Assembly: GCF_014642875.1 (NCBI RefSeq)
Contig: NZ_BMJC01000002.1
Coordinates: 992,001 to 1,056,000, forward strand
Direction: 5' to 3'
Length of the DNA: 64,000 bases
DNA from: Puia dinghuensis
Lineage (GTDB): Bacteria > Bacteroidota > Bacteroidia > Chitinophagales > Chitinophagaceae
Positions 22,153 to 31,632 of the stretch are shown piece by piece; within the stretch, counting starts at the first letter, position 1, and each line of letters opens with the position of its first letter. The translations under genes were made by a program, and so were the position numbers. The notes under the pieces were generated by a model, which was given only the letters and a program-made list of their open reading frames with translations, made no database searches and had not been told where the DNA came from.

Positions 22153-24927
22153 CTATTTTCCTGAAAAATCGAAATAGAGGCTGATGGTTTTTGCATAGTC
22201 CTTGTTCCTGCCGCGATCGTTATACATATTCTTTTCGCCGGAAGGTCCCAGTTTTTCCGGTCGCTGCGATTTTGTCCCGATGGGTGGGATCGCACTCATA
22301 AACGAGATATTGCCATCGGGGAAGGGGGGCGTCACGTTGTATGTTTTTACGGGGGCGGCGGGTGTGAATAAACGAAGATAGATGTCTTCGGTGGCGCAAA
22401 CGATGGTGAAGGGTTGGGTGGCCGTTTCCAGCCGCATCCAATAGAAATTCGAGAAGTAGCCCTTAAACTCGGGATAGATGACGTTGCCCTGTCCCGTGAT
22501 CGTGTTATTATACGCCTTGTCCCATACGTCCAGGGTGACGCCCTGCATCCGGTTCTTCCAGACGCGATAGGGGCCGTTGCCGAGCCAGCGGATGGCTTTT
22601 ACAGAATCCCTGCCTTTTTCGGGATAGAAGAAATTGATACCAAGGAGGTCGAATTCATATTGCGGCGGGAAGTAATGGACCTCCATTTTTAACCACCCGC
22701 TGGGATACATGGTCCATTTCAGCTGCGAGCAGTTGCTTTTGTTTGCATAAGTAGCTTCAAGGATGGCGGTATTTCCATCCATGCGGGTAGTTAGTTGTTG
22801 AGGGATGGCCTCGCCCGAAGTGAGTGTTGGTCCGTTCGCAAAGGGGAGGACGCCTTTCGTGTTAGTGATGGTGCGTAATAGTCCCGTGGTGTTGCCGAAG
22901 GAGGCGGTGATTCCGGCGGCGGTTAGGGTTATGAGTGAGTCCGTCCGGGTAATGGATGCGGGTGTGGCACCGGTAGTGTCGACGAGGCGACGGGCGATGT
23001 CGGCGGGTTTTGCAATGGGCCATGTCCAGGTGTAGAGTTCCCGGTCATAGGGGTCCTTTGCCGTCAGCGAGAGGATATCATAGTCCTGCCAGTGGTTGGG
23101 CAGGGAAAGGGTGAGCGTACCGGTCTGGCCGGGGAGGATATCCGGAGCGGGGACCTCACCTGCGGTGGCGGATGGCTGGATAGCCGCATGACTCAGCCGC
23201 CAGGAGAAACGACATTGCCGGAGGTTAGTATAAAGAAAACGGTTCTCGACCGATAACGTTCCATCGAAAGCCGGAGTGATCTCCTTTCGTTGGATGTGCA
23301 CCGGCGACCAGATCTCTTTAACGGCAAAGAAGCTGCCTTCCTTTTCGCGATAGGGGCCAAGGATGCCGTCGGGCCCATGGTCCTTGTCGGTATCTAACTC
23401 TCCATTGCGATCGGTGCGGACTACCGCTTCGTCCGAGAAATCCCAGAGGAAGCCACCGGCGGAAAGAGGTTCATGGTACATCAATTCCCAGAAGTCAAAG
23501 AGTCCGGCGCCCATGCCACCGTCATACAATCCATGGAGGAATTCGGTTGGAAAGACGACCTCGTGGCCGTGCCAGAAGGTAGAATTGCCATAGTCGTAGT
23601 TGATATAGTGCTGGGTCTCCAGGTGACGGAAAAGCGCCCAGGGATGGATAAGCGGTCGGTGCTGCGGATCGTATTTGTCGAATAAGGTGTCGAGATTGAA
23701 GTTGAATCCGCCTTCGTTGCCATTATCCCAGACAACGATGGAGGGATGGTTGACGTCTTTTTCGATCATCTCCTTTACCAGCTTCGACCCCACTTCCGTG
23801 TCATAGGCATGCTGCCAGCCCGTAAGTTCGTCGAGCACAAAGACGCCAAGGGAATCGCAGACATCGAGGAAATGCTCATCGGGCGGATAATGGGACATCC
23901 GGACGGCATTCATGTTCATGTCTTTTATGTTTTGGACGTCTTCGATGCTGATGGCCTTGCTGAGGGCGCGGCCGGTGGTGGGCCAGAAGGAGTGGCGGCA
24001 GATGCCTCTGAATTTTACCTTGACCCCATTGACGTAGATGCCATCGCGTTCGCGGAGCTCGACGGTGCGAAACCCAAAACGTTGTTCAACAGCATGGATG
24101 GGGATATTGCCCCTCGACAGGGTATAGACGACTTTGTATAGATGCGGGGCTTCGGGGTTCCAGGTGAGGGGCGAAGTAAAATTGTTTTGGAGATGAGCGA
24201 TGGTGTCACCGATATAGAGTCTTGTCGAGAAGGGTTCCCCGAATGTAACATTATCGAGCGTATAGACCTGGGCCGTCAGGCGGTCGGCGCCGGTGATGTT
24301 TGCGAGCCGGACAGTCGCCCGGAAGAAGCCATTCGCTTTTGCGTCGATGGACTGGCTTACGACATGCTGGACGGGCATCACTTCAAGATAGACGGGGCGG
24401 AAGATGCCGCCGAAGATCCAGAAATCGCAGTGGCGTTCGGCCATATTCACCGAGTTGTCAGCCGATTCTTTTGCCACGGTGACTTCGAGAAGGTTGGAGC
24501 CCCCGTAACGAAGGAGATCAGAGATGTTGTAACGAAAACGATAGAATGCGCCCTGATGGGTGGCGCCGGCGGACTTGCCATTGATCTTTACCTCGGTGTC
24601 GGTCATGCTGCCGTCGAAGACGATATCGACCACCCTACCCTTCCAGCCGGCCGGCACGGTGAAGGTGTATTTATACAGTCCTTTTTCGTGGCCACGGAGG
24701 GAATCCTTGTCGAGACCGTAATTGTATTTGCCAAATCCCTGCAATTCCCAGTTGGAAGGGACAGGAATGGTGGTCCATTTACCGGATTGGCGGCCATCGG
24801 TGCAAAAGAATTTCCATTCGACGGGATGATCACTGCCGGTGCCGGAGAGGAAGAGCCGTTGGGTTGACTGGGCAAAAAGGATAAGCGGTAAAAAGAAAAG
24901 GAGCGTTAGCGGTATGGTCCTATTCAT
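22153..24927 (-). CDS. Secreted glycoside hydrolase family 2 enzyme (beta-galactosidase-like)
   Basis: 924 residues from the ATG at 24927, which begins a signal peptide (MNRTIPLTLLFFLPLILFAQ). The GH2 sugar-binding (about 30-190), immunoglobulin-like and TIM-barrel domains follow in order. The acid/base motif VWDNGNEGG places the catalytic Glu at about residue 405; the barrel also has RMSHYPPDEHFLDVCDSLG and FPTEFLHGLYDGG, where the nucleophile is expected. Residues beyond about 600 form the accessory beta-sandwich domains. It should remove beta-linked sugars from oligosaccharides in the periplasm. It is first in the operon with the sialidase-like gene. Confidence 0.88.
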   Translation of the reverse strand: MNRTIPLTLLFFLPLILFAQSTQRLFLSGTGSDHPVEWKFFCTDGRQSGKWTTIPVPSNWELQGFGKYNYGLDKDSLRGHEKGLYKYTFTVPAGWKGRVVDIVFDGSMTDTEVKINGKSAGATHQGAFYRFRYNISDLLRYGGSNLLEVTVAKESADNSVNMAERHCDFWIFGGIFRPVYLEVMPVQHVVSQSIDAKANGFFRATVRLANITGADRLTAQVYTLDNVTFGEPFSTRLYIGDTIAHLQNNFTSPLTWNPEAPHLYKVVYTLSRGNIPIHAVEQRFGFRTVELRERDGIYVNGVKVKFRGICRHSFWPTTGRALSKAISIEDVQNIKDMNMNAVRMSHYPPDEHFLDVCDSLGVFVLDELTGWQHAYDTEVGSKLVKEMIEKDVNHPSIVVWDNGNEGGFNFNLDTLFDKYDPQHRPLIHPWALFRHLETQHYINYDYGNSTFWHGHEVVFPTEFLHGLYDGGMGAGLFDFWELMYHEPLSAGGFLWDFSDEAVVRTDRNGELDTDKDHGPDGILGPYREKEGSFFAVKEIWSPVHIQRKEITPAFDGTLSVENRFLYTNLRQCRFSWRLSHAAIQPSATAGEVPAPDILPGQTGTLTLSLPNHWQDYDILSLTAKDPYDRELYTWTWPIAKPADIARRLVDTTGATPASITRTDSLITLTAAGITASFGNTTGLLRTITNTKGVLPFANGPTLTSGEAIPQQLTTRMDGNTAILEATYANKSNCSQLKWTMYPSGWLKMEVHYFPPQYEFDLLGINFFYPEKGRDSVKAIRWLGNGPYRVWKNRMQGVTLDVWDKAYNNTITGQGNVIYPEFKGYFSNFYWMRLETATQPFTIVCATEDIYLRLFTPAAPVKTYNVTPPFPDGNISFMSAIPPIGTKSQRPEKLGPSGEKNMYNDRGRNKDYAKTISLYFDFSGK

Positions 24928-24930
24928 ACA

Positions 24931-24938
24931 CAAATCTA
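24931..24938 (-). promoter_or_regulatory. TAGATTTG box abutting the GH2 start codon
   Basis: A perfect TAnnTTTG match on the minus strand ends 3 bases before the ATG at 24927. Transcription from it would give a leaderless or nearly leaderless mRNA for the glycan operon. Confidence 0.4.
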
Positions 24939-24993
24939 CAGTTTTCACGCGTCAAAAGGATTTCGTATCTTATGGGTCACCAAAACAGTTGTT

Positions 24994-25560
24994 ATGAACA
25001 AGCTAACCGTTGCAATCGTGATGCTTGCCATCACCTGCCCTTCCCACGCATTTTCCCAGAACAACGACGACATGAAAGCCATGATGGCTTATGCTACTCC
25101 CGGTGAGGTCCATAAAATGCTGGCCAAATCCGCCGGCAGTTGGACGGCGGCCGTCACCATGTGGATGGGACCCGGCGCTCCGGCACAGACTTCTACGGCC
25201 GAGTCAACCAATGAGATGATCATGGGGGGCCGCTACCTGCGTTCGGTTAATAAGGGCAACATGATGGGGATGCCATTTGAGGGCGAAGGCATCACCGGTT
25301 ATGACAATGCAAAGAAGGTGTTCGTCAATTCCTGGGTCGACAATATGGGCACGGGGATCATGACTATGAGTGGGCCATGGGATGCAGCCACCAGGAGCAT
25401 CACGTATACCGGGTCGATGGTGGATCCCATGTCCGGAAAAGATACCCCCTTCCGGGAAGTGTGGAAGTTCGTGGATGATGACCACCAGGTGATGGAAATG
25501 TATTATCCGGTGAATGGGAAGGATTTCAAGTCGATGGAGATTAAGTTCACGAGGAAATAG
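24994..25560 (+). CDS. DUF1579 family exported protein
   Basis: 188 residues with a signal peptide (to about residue 22, SHAFSQ). The mature part is the DUF1579 fold: HKMLAKSAGSWTAAVTMWMGPGAPA, ESTNEMIMGGRYL and GYDNAKKVFVNSWVDNMGTGIM. Members are lipocalin-like barrels of unknown ligand. It is divergent from the GH2 operon, with 66 bases between start codons, and is followed 16 bp later by the MBG-repeat gene, so the two may be co-transcribed although no functional link is known. Confidence 0.85.
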   Translation: MNKLTVAIVMLAITCPSHAFSQNNDDMKAMMAYATPGEVHKMLAKSAGSWTAAVTMWMGPGAPAQTSTAESTNEMIMGGRYLRSVNKGNMMGMPFEGEGITGYDNAKKVFVNSWVDNMGTGIMTMSGPWDAATRSITYTGSMVDPMSGKDTPFREVWKFVDDDHQVMEMYYPVNGKDFKSMEIKFTRK

Positions 25561-25576
25561 ATGAGGATGTCGGTTT

Positions 25577-28500
25577 ATGCAAAAGACTGCTCTTTTCTTT
25601 ACGGCCCTTTTGTCGGCATTGGGCATTCTGCTTTGCGGCCAAATCGAGGCCGCTGACGGCAGCTTTTGCCCCAATGTACAGTCCTCACTGGTCTTTTCCC
25701 CCACTACGATTCCCGACGGCCTGTACGGGTCGAACTATACTCAGGCCCTGACGGTGACCGGCGGTACCGCACCCTATTCCTTTTCCCTTTCAGCTGGCAG
25801 CCTGCCTCCGGGCATCACCTTGTCACCTGACGGCCATATATCCGGTACACCCACCGCCGCCGGAACCTATTCGTTTACCGTGACAGCCCAGGACAACACC
25901 CCGGCGCCGGGTACGCTTACGGGTTCCCAGCCCTACACCCTGGTGGTCGACCCGGCTGCCCTGACGATCACAGCCGGGAATGCCAGCAAGTCCTACGGAA
26001 GCGCCAATCCTACTCTAAGCGTCAGCTATAATGGCTTTGTCCACGGGGACAATGCCTCGAGCCTGACCACGCAACCCACGATCGCAACGACGGCCACCGC
26101 ATCCTCGCCAGCAGGCACCTATCCTATCACTGCGTCCGGCGCCGTAGACCCCAATTACACCATTACCTACGTCTCCGGAACGCTTACCATCAATCCCGTG
26201 CCCCTGAAGATCACGGCAAATGATGCAAGCATGACCTATGGAGCAGTGGTACCCGCCCTGACAGTGACATACAGCGGCTTTGTCAACGGGGACGGCCCCG
26301 GCAGCCTGACCACACCCCCTACGATAACCACCACGGCCACTTCATCCTCGCCGACAGGCAACTACCCCATCACCGCCACGAGTGCAGTGGATCCCAGCTA
26401 TACTATCACCTACCAGGCCGGTATGATGACTGTCGGCAAAGCCACCCTGACTGTTACTGCCGACAACAAGACCATGCCCCTTGGTGGTCCCCTGCCAACG
26501 CTGACAGTCAGCTATTCGGGCTTCGTCAATGGGGACAATGCCTCCAGCCTGTCTAGCCAGCCATCGGCCACCACGACAGCACATGCGAACTCTCCGGCCG
26601 GCACCTATCCCATCACACCTGGCGGTGGCGGATCCAATAACTACACCTTCACCTTTGTCAACGGGACGCTGACCGTAGGAAAGGGGATCCTCACTATTAC
26701 AGCCAATCCCGCCAGCAGCGTCTATGGCGCTCCCCTGGTGCCCGTCGGCTCGCTTACGGTCAGTTACAGCGGATTCGTCAACGGGGACGGCCCCGGCAAC
26801 CTGACCACACCACCAACCGTTGCGAATGCGGCTACTGCCGGCGCCCCGGTGGGCACCTACGCGTTGACCCCCTCCGGCGCATCGAGTTCCAATTATACCA
26901 TCAATTATGTCAACGGCACTTATACGATCAATCCGGCGCCCCTGACCATTACCGCGGTGAACCAGACCATGACGTATGGAGGTACAGTGCCCGCCCTGAC
27001 CGTTTCATACAGCGGCTTTGTCAACGGGGACAACGCGTCCAAACTGACCACTGCGCCCACGATAACTACGACCGCAACCTCCTCCTCACCGGCAGGCAGC
27101 TATCCCATCACCGCCACAGGCGCAGTGGATCCCAACTATACCTTCACCTATCAGGCCGGTACAATGACGGTCGGCAAGGCCACCTTAACCGTTACTGCCG
27201 ACAACAAGACCATGCCCCTGGGTGGTCCCCTGCCCGCCCTGACGGTCAGTTACTCGGGCTTCGTCAATGGGGACGGCCCCGGCAGCCTGACCACGCAGCC
27301 ATCGGCCACCACGACAGCACATGCGAACTCTCCTACCGGTAGCTATCCGATAGTACCCGCAGGCGGCTCAGCTTCCAACTATACCTTCACGTATGTCAAT
27401 GGCATATTGAGCGTCGGAAAAGCGATCCTGACCATCACGGCCAATCCCGCCGGCAGCGTCTATGGCGCTCCCCTGGTGCCCAATGGCTCGCTTACGGTCA
27501 GTTACAGCGGCTTCGTCAACGGGGACGGCCCTGGCAACCTGACCACTCAACCGACCGTTGCGAATGCGGCTACTGCCGGTGCCCCGGTGGGTACATACGC
27601 GTTGACCCCTTCTGGCGCATCAAGTCCCAATTATACCATCAACTATGTCAACGGCACTTATACGATCAGTCCAGCGTCCCTGAACATCACAGCGGTGAAC
27701 CAGACCATGACATATGGAGGTACGGTGCCCGCCCTGACCGTTTCATACAGCGGCTTTGTCAACGGGGACAACGCCTCCAAGCTGACTACACAGCCCGTAG
27801 CCACGACGACGGCATCGGCGACCTCCCCGGCAGGCACCTATCCCATCACCCCCTCAGGTGCGGTGGACCCCAACTATACCATTACCTACACTTCCGGCGT
27901 GATGACTGTCGGGAAGGCCACCTTAACCATTACCGCCGACAACAAAGCCATGCCCTTGGGCGGTCCCCTGCCAGCCCTGACGATCTCTTATTCGGGCTTT
28001 GTCAATGGGGACAATGCGTCGAGGCTGACTACGCCACCTACCATCACTACGACGGCCACAGCCTCCTCACCGGCAGGCACCTACCCCATCACCGTCTCAG
28101 GTGCGGCGTCTCCAAACTATACCTTCAACTATGTCACTGGCATATTGTCCGTTGGAAAAGCGGTTCTGACCATCACGGCCAATCCCGCCAGCAGCGTCTA
28201 TGGCGCTCCCCTGGTGCCCGGCGGTTCGCTTACGGTTAGCTACAGCGGCTTCGTCAACGGGGACGGCCCCGGCAGCCTGACCCAACAGCCAACCGTCACT
28301 AATACGGCTTTTGCCGGCGCTCCCGTGGGCAGCTATACATTGATCCCCTCCGGGGCACAGACAAACAATTATGTCATCAATTATGTCAACGGCACTTATA
28401 CCATCGGTCCGGCGGCGCTGACCGTAACCGCGGTCAACCAGACTATGACGTATGGAGGAACGGTGCCTGCTCTGACAGTGTCATATAGTGGCTTTGTCAA

Positions 28501-30361
28501 CGGGGACAATGCATCCAGGCTGACCACCCAGCCCACCATAACTACGACCGCCTCCTCCTCCTCACCGACAGGCACCTATCCCATCACGGCGGCAGGCGCG
28601 GTGGACCCAAACTATACCATAACCTATAACCCCGGCGTGATGACTGTCGGCAAGGCCGTCTTAACCGTTACCGCCGATAACAAAGCCATGCCCCTGGGAG
28701 GTCCCCTGCCAGTCCTGACGATCACCTATTCGGGCTTTGTCAATTTGGACAATTGGTCCAACCTGACCACGCAGCCATCGATCACCACGACGGCAAAGGC
28801 GACCTCTCCCGCCGGCACCTATCCCATCACCGTCTCAGGTGCGGCTTCTCCAAACTATACCTTTAACTATGTCGCTGGCACATTGGCCGTTGGAAAAGCG
28901 GTTCTGACCATCACGGCCAATCCCGCCGGCAGCATCTATGGTGCTCCCCTGGTACCTGCCAGCTCGCTTACGGTGAGCTATAGCGGCTTCCTCAACGGGG
29001 ACGGTCCCGGCAGCCTGACCCAGCTACCAATCGTCACCAATGCGGCTGTTGCCGGTGCACCTGCAGGCAGCTACGTGTTGACCCCCTCCGGTGCGGCGAG
29101 TACAAATTATGTCATCAATTACGTCAACGGCGCCTATACGATCAGCCCGGCGTCGCTGACGGTGACCCCGAACCCGGCATCGATGACCTACGGAGGAACA
29201 GTGCCCGCCCTGACAGCGTCATACAGTGGCTTTGTCAACGGGGACAATGCGTCCAGGCTGACTACCGCGCCCGCGATAACTACGACCGCGACCTCCTCCT
29301 CGCCGGCAGGCGCCTATCCTATCACGGCCTCAGGCGCGGTGGACGCAAACTATACCATAACCTACAACCCCGGGACGCTTACCATCAATCCTGCCGCACT
29401 GCATGTAACTGCCATGGCACAGACAAAAAAATATGGCACACCGGACCCGGATTTTACTTATACCGTCAGCGGTTTATTGAATGGCGATAATACGAGCGTG
29501 TTTACCGGGAGCCTGAGCCGGACGCCGGGTGAGAATGTGGGCACCTATGCCATAACGGAAGGCAGTCTGAGCGCAGGCAACAACTACACGCTCAACTACA
29601 CAGGGAATACGTTGACCATTACCATCACTTCGCAGCTGATAACATGGACGCAAAGCCTGATAGTAGGATGCAGTGATCAAACGCGGGTGCAGCTAACCGC
29701 TTCGGCAAGCAGCGGCTTGCCGGTGACCTATTCCGTATCCGACCCGGCTGTCGCATCCGTGTCGGGGGATACATTGACATTGCTGAAACCGGGCAGCACC
29801 GTCGTTACCGCCACTCAAGCAGGAGATGCCAATCATAACGCAGCCCCGGCCGTCGCCGATACCGTGAATTATCAGTCGGCTTCGCTGATAATGCAACGCT
29901 GGAACGATGTGATCTTCTTTGATAACAGCAGCGGCGATTATGTACAATGGCAATGGTATAAAAATGGCAATGCCGTCGCGGGAGCCACCAGTCCGTATTA
30001 CAGCGACACGCCATCGCTGAATGGTCAATACTATGTCATAGCAACCAATAAGGACAGCCAGCGGGTTCAAAGCTGTATACTTTCCATCACCGCCGGTGCC
30101 GCCGTACCCGGGGGCATAAAGGTTTATCCTAATCCTGCCGGAGCAGGCGCAATGGTCACCGTTACAAGCAATTACACCAGCATTGCATTAAAGGGCGCGG
30201 TTTTGTCAATAATAGATCTCAACGGCAGGGTACGGCAACAAATTACAAACGTAGAGCCGTCCATGCAGGTAACTATGCCTGGCGAAACGGGTATCTACAT
30301 TTTCAATCTGGTGCTGGCCGGCGGACAAAAGACAAGTGTCAATGTGCTCGTGGTGCAGTAA
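25577..30361 (+). CDS. Giant MBG-repeat adhesin with T9SS sorting domain
   Basis: 1594 residues. A signal peptide (to about residue 24) is followed by one putative Ig (He_PIG) domain at about 34-124 (LPPGITLSPDGHISGTPTAAGTYSFTVTA). Fifteen MBG-type immunoglobulin-like units of about 80 residues come next (about 127-1350), each with a Y/LG core strand, YSGFVNGD and PAGTYPIT. An Ig-like region with a Cys (LIVGCSDQTRVQLTASASSGLPVTYSV) and a second Ig-like segment (WQWYKNGNAVAGA) follow. The last 80 residues are a type A T9SS sorting domain (IKVYPNPAGAGAM to the end). It should be exported through T9SS and displayed as a long stalk for adhesion. The OmpA-barrel gene follows 27 bp later. Confidence 0.9.
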   Translation: MQKTALFFTALLSALGILLCGQIEAADGSFCPNVQSSLVFSPTTIPDGLYGSNYTQALTVTGGTAPYSFSLSAGSLPPGITLSPDGHISGTPTAAGTYSFTVTAQDNTPAPGTLTGSQPYTLVVDPAALTITAGNASKSYGSANPTLSVSYNGFVHGDNASSLTTQPTIATTATASSPAGTYPITASGAVDPNYTITYVSGTLTINPVPLKITANDASMTYGAVVPALTVTYSGFVNGDGPGSLTTPPTITTTATSSSPTGNYPITATSAVDPSYTITYQAGMMTVGKATLTVTADNKTMPLGGPLPTLTVSYSGFVNGDNASSLSSQPSATTTAHANSPAGTYPITPGGGGSNNYTFTFVNGTLTVGKGILTITANPASSVYGAPLVPVGSLTVSYSGFVNGDGPGNLTTPPTVANAATAGAPVGTYALTPSGASSSNYTINYVNGTYTINPAPLTITAVNQTMTYGGTVPALTVSYSGFVNGDNASKLTTAPTITTTATSSSPAGSYPITATGAVDPNYTFTYQAGTMTVGKATLTVTADNKTMPLGGPLPALTVSYSGFVNGDGPGSLTTQPSATTTAHANSPTGSYPIVPAGGSASNYTFTYVNGILSVGKAILTITANPAGSVYGAPLVPNGSLTVSYSGFVNGDGPGNLTTQPTVANAATAGAPVGTYALTPSGASSPNYTINYVNGTYTISPASLNITAVNQTMTYGGTVPALTVSYSGFVNGDNASKLTTQPVATTTASATSPAGTYPITPSGAVDPNYTITYTSGVMTVGKATLTITADNKAMPLGGPLPALTISYSGFVNGDNASRLTTPPTITTTATASSPAGTYPITVSGAASPNYTFNYVTGILSVGKAVLTITANPASSVYGAPLVPGGSLTVSYSGFVNGDGPGSLTQQPTVTNTAFAGAPVGSYTLIPSGAQTNNYVINYVNGTYTIGPAALTVTAVNQTMTYGGTVPALTVSYSGFVNGDNASRLTTQPTITTTASSSSPTGTYPITAAGAVDPNYTITYNPGVMTVGKAVLTVTADNKAMPLGGPLPVLTITYSGFVNLDNWSNLTTQPSITTTAKATSPAGTYPITVSGAASPNYTFNYVAGTLAVGKAVLTITANPAGSIYGAPLVPASSLTVSYSGFLNGDGPGSLTQLPIVTNAAVAGAPAGSYVLTPSGAASTNYVINYVNGAYTISPASLTVTPNPASMTYGGTVPALTASYSGFVNGDNASRLTTAPAITTTATSSSPAGAYPITASGAVDANYTITYNPGTLTINPAALHVTAMAQTKKYGTPDPDFTYTVSGLLNGDNTSVFTGSLSRTPGENVGTYAITEGSLSAGNNYTLNYTGNTLTITITSQLITWTQSLIVGCSDQTRVQLTASASSGLPVTYSVSDPAVASVSGDTLTLLKPGSTVVTATQAGDANHNAAPAVADTVNYQSASLIMQRWNDVIFFDNSSGDYVQWQWYKNGNAVAGATSPYYSDTPSLNGQYYVIATNKDSQRVQSCILSITAGAAVPGGIKVYPNPAGAGAMVTVTSNYTSIALKGAVLSIIDLNGRVRQQITNVEPSMQVTMPGETGIYIFNLVLAGGQKTSVNVLVVQ
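25955..29630 (+). repeat. Fifteen MBG units in a 738-bp higher-order tandem array
   Basis: Units follow an A-B-C order: A with MTYGGTVPAL, B with NKxMPLGGPLP, C with NPAxSVYGAPLVP. The A-unit landmark gac-c/g/a-tatgga or its close variant starts at 26233, 26971, 27709, 28447 and 29185, each exactly 738 bases apart. The B-unit ATG lies at 26474, 27212, 27950 and 28688, also 738 apart. No insertion or deletion separates copies, although many point differences exist. The first and last units (near 25955 and 29390) are divergent caps. Confidence 0.92.
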
Positions 30362-30388
30362 CATAATAATTAATAGAGGGCGACAAAA

Positions 30389-31630
30389 ATGATCAGGCAA
30401 ATAATAGTGATAGCCATCTGTTTTACGGCAATAGTCATGCAAGCCGGTGCACAAGGGCTGTATATCGGGCTTAGCGGCGGATTGCAGGGGATGCAGTACC
30501 AGCTGCAAAACGGGCAAAGTCAGCAGCTCGCGGGCGGGTCTTTGGACCTGGGCTATGGTTTTCGGCTGGGCAGCCACTGGGACCTGCTCACCGGCATAAA
30601 CGGCGGAGTCTACAATACACGAGCCACCTTGCGGGACGGAGTGGCTTTCACCTCTTACCAGGTGGACGATGCCGGCTCCGCGTTCCGATACAGCGTGAAA
30701 ACGGCAGGATATAAAGAAACGCAGCAATTTTTTGCGGCAGGTATTCCACTGCTGTTGCAATACCATACCCAGGGCAAGGGTGTACAATGGTACTTCGATG
30801 CCGGAGGCAAGGTATTGGTTCCTTTCAATACCAGCATACAGGTATCCGCAGCACAACTGGTGCTTTCCGGGTATTATCCCGATTTTAACGTGGAGGTGTC
30901 GAACCTGCCGAAGCATGGCTTTGGAACGATCAATAATTGGAATTCCAACGCAACTAGCAAATTGAGACCTGCGGCGGCATTGAGCGCGGCTACGGGATTA
31001 AGCTTCGGTCTATCACCCGGCACACGCTTCTATGTCGGCGTGTATGCCGACTATGGCCTGACTGACCTGAAAGAAAAGAACGACAGCATGCCGCTGGTAA
31101 CATACAGTTCCACGGGTATAAGCGGAGTACAGGCTGGAAGTGTACTGAATATGCCAAATGCGGGCCAGGTGACCTTGCTCTCCTTCGGTCTACAACTGAG
31201 GTTAAGCTTCGGATCTGCCAGGCCAAAAACCAATACAACAAAAGAACCACAGCAACCGGTAACGGACACTACCGGCAATGAGCAGTATGAGGCGATAGAG
31301 GGGCCCGTGGTATTTGGCCATCTTGACGAAACCCGGATTCCTGAAAATCAGAAAAGCCATTTGGACGAAGTGGCAGCCATCATGAAGCAATACCCTGCTA
31401 TTCGCATATCCATTGTAGGCCATATTTGCGATGATGAAAATGAACCGGAAGATACTAAAGTGGGCGCGGAACGTGCCAAATCCGTTGCACAATACTTGCG
31501 GAACAAAGGTATTGACGGAGGCAGAATGGATGTCAGCCCTGTCAGTGAAAGCGATGTTATGGAGCCTTTTGATCCGCTTGCCAATTATCGAAACCGGCGA
31601 GTGGTCATAACGGTGAAGAACAAAAAATGA
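30389..31630 (+). CDS. Outer-membrane beta-barrel protein with C-terminal OmpA domain
   Basis: 413 residues. A signal peptide (to about residue 22, MQAGAQ) is followed by a barrel of about 250 residues (LYIGLSGGLQGMQYQL, LDLGYGFRLGSHWDLLTGINGG, VTLLSFGLQLRLSF). After a Thr/Pro linker (about 275-300) comes an OmpA-like peptidoglycan-binding domain: DEVAAIMKQYPAIRISIVGHICD, then GAERAKSVAQYLRNKGI and YRNRRVVITV. It should link the outer membrane to the cell wall. It sits directly after the MBG adhesin gene, a pairing that suggests it helps anchor or expose the adhesin. Its stop is 2 bp from the stop of the convergent GH2 gene. Confidence 0.88.
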   Translation: MIRQIIVIAICFTAIVMQAGAQGLYIGLSGGLQGMQYQLQNGQSQQLAGGSLDLGYGFRLGSHWDLLTGINGGVYNTRATLRDGVAFTSYQVDDAGSAFRYSVKTAGYKETQQFFAAGIPLLLQYHTQGKGVQWYFDAGGKVLVPFNTSIQVSAAQLVLSGYYPDFNVEVSNLPKHGFGTINNWNSNATSKLRPAAALSAATGLSFGLSPGTRFYVGVYADYGLTDLKEKNDSMPLVTYSSTGISGVQAGSVLNMPNAGQVTLLSFGLQLRLSFGSARPKTNTTKEPQQPVTDTTGNEQYEAIEGPVVFGHLDETRIPENQKSHLDEVAAIMKQYPAIRISIVGHICDDENEPEDTKVGAERAKSVAQYLRNKGIDGGRMDVSPVSESDVMEPFDPLANYRNRRVVITVKNKK

Positions 31631-31632
31631 AC

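Noticed and set aside
25955-29630. Regular repeats as a possible CRISPR array
   Set aside because: The repeats are coding, about 240 and 738 bp long, in one open frame encoding Ig-like domains.
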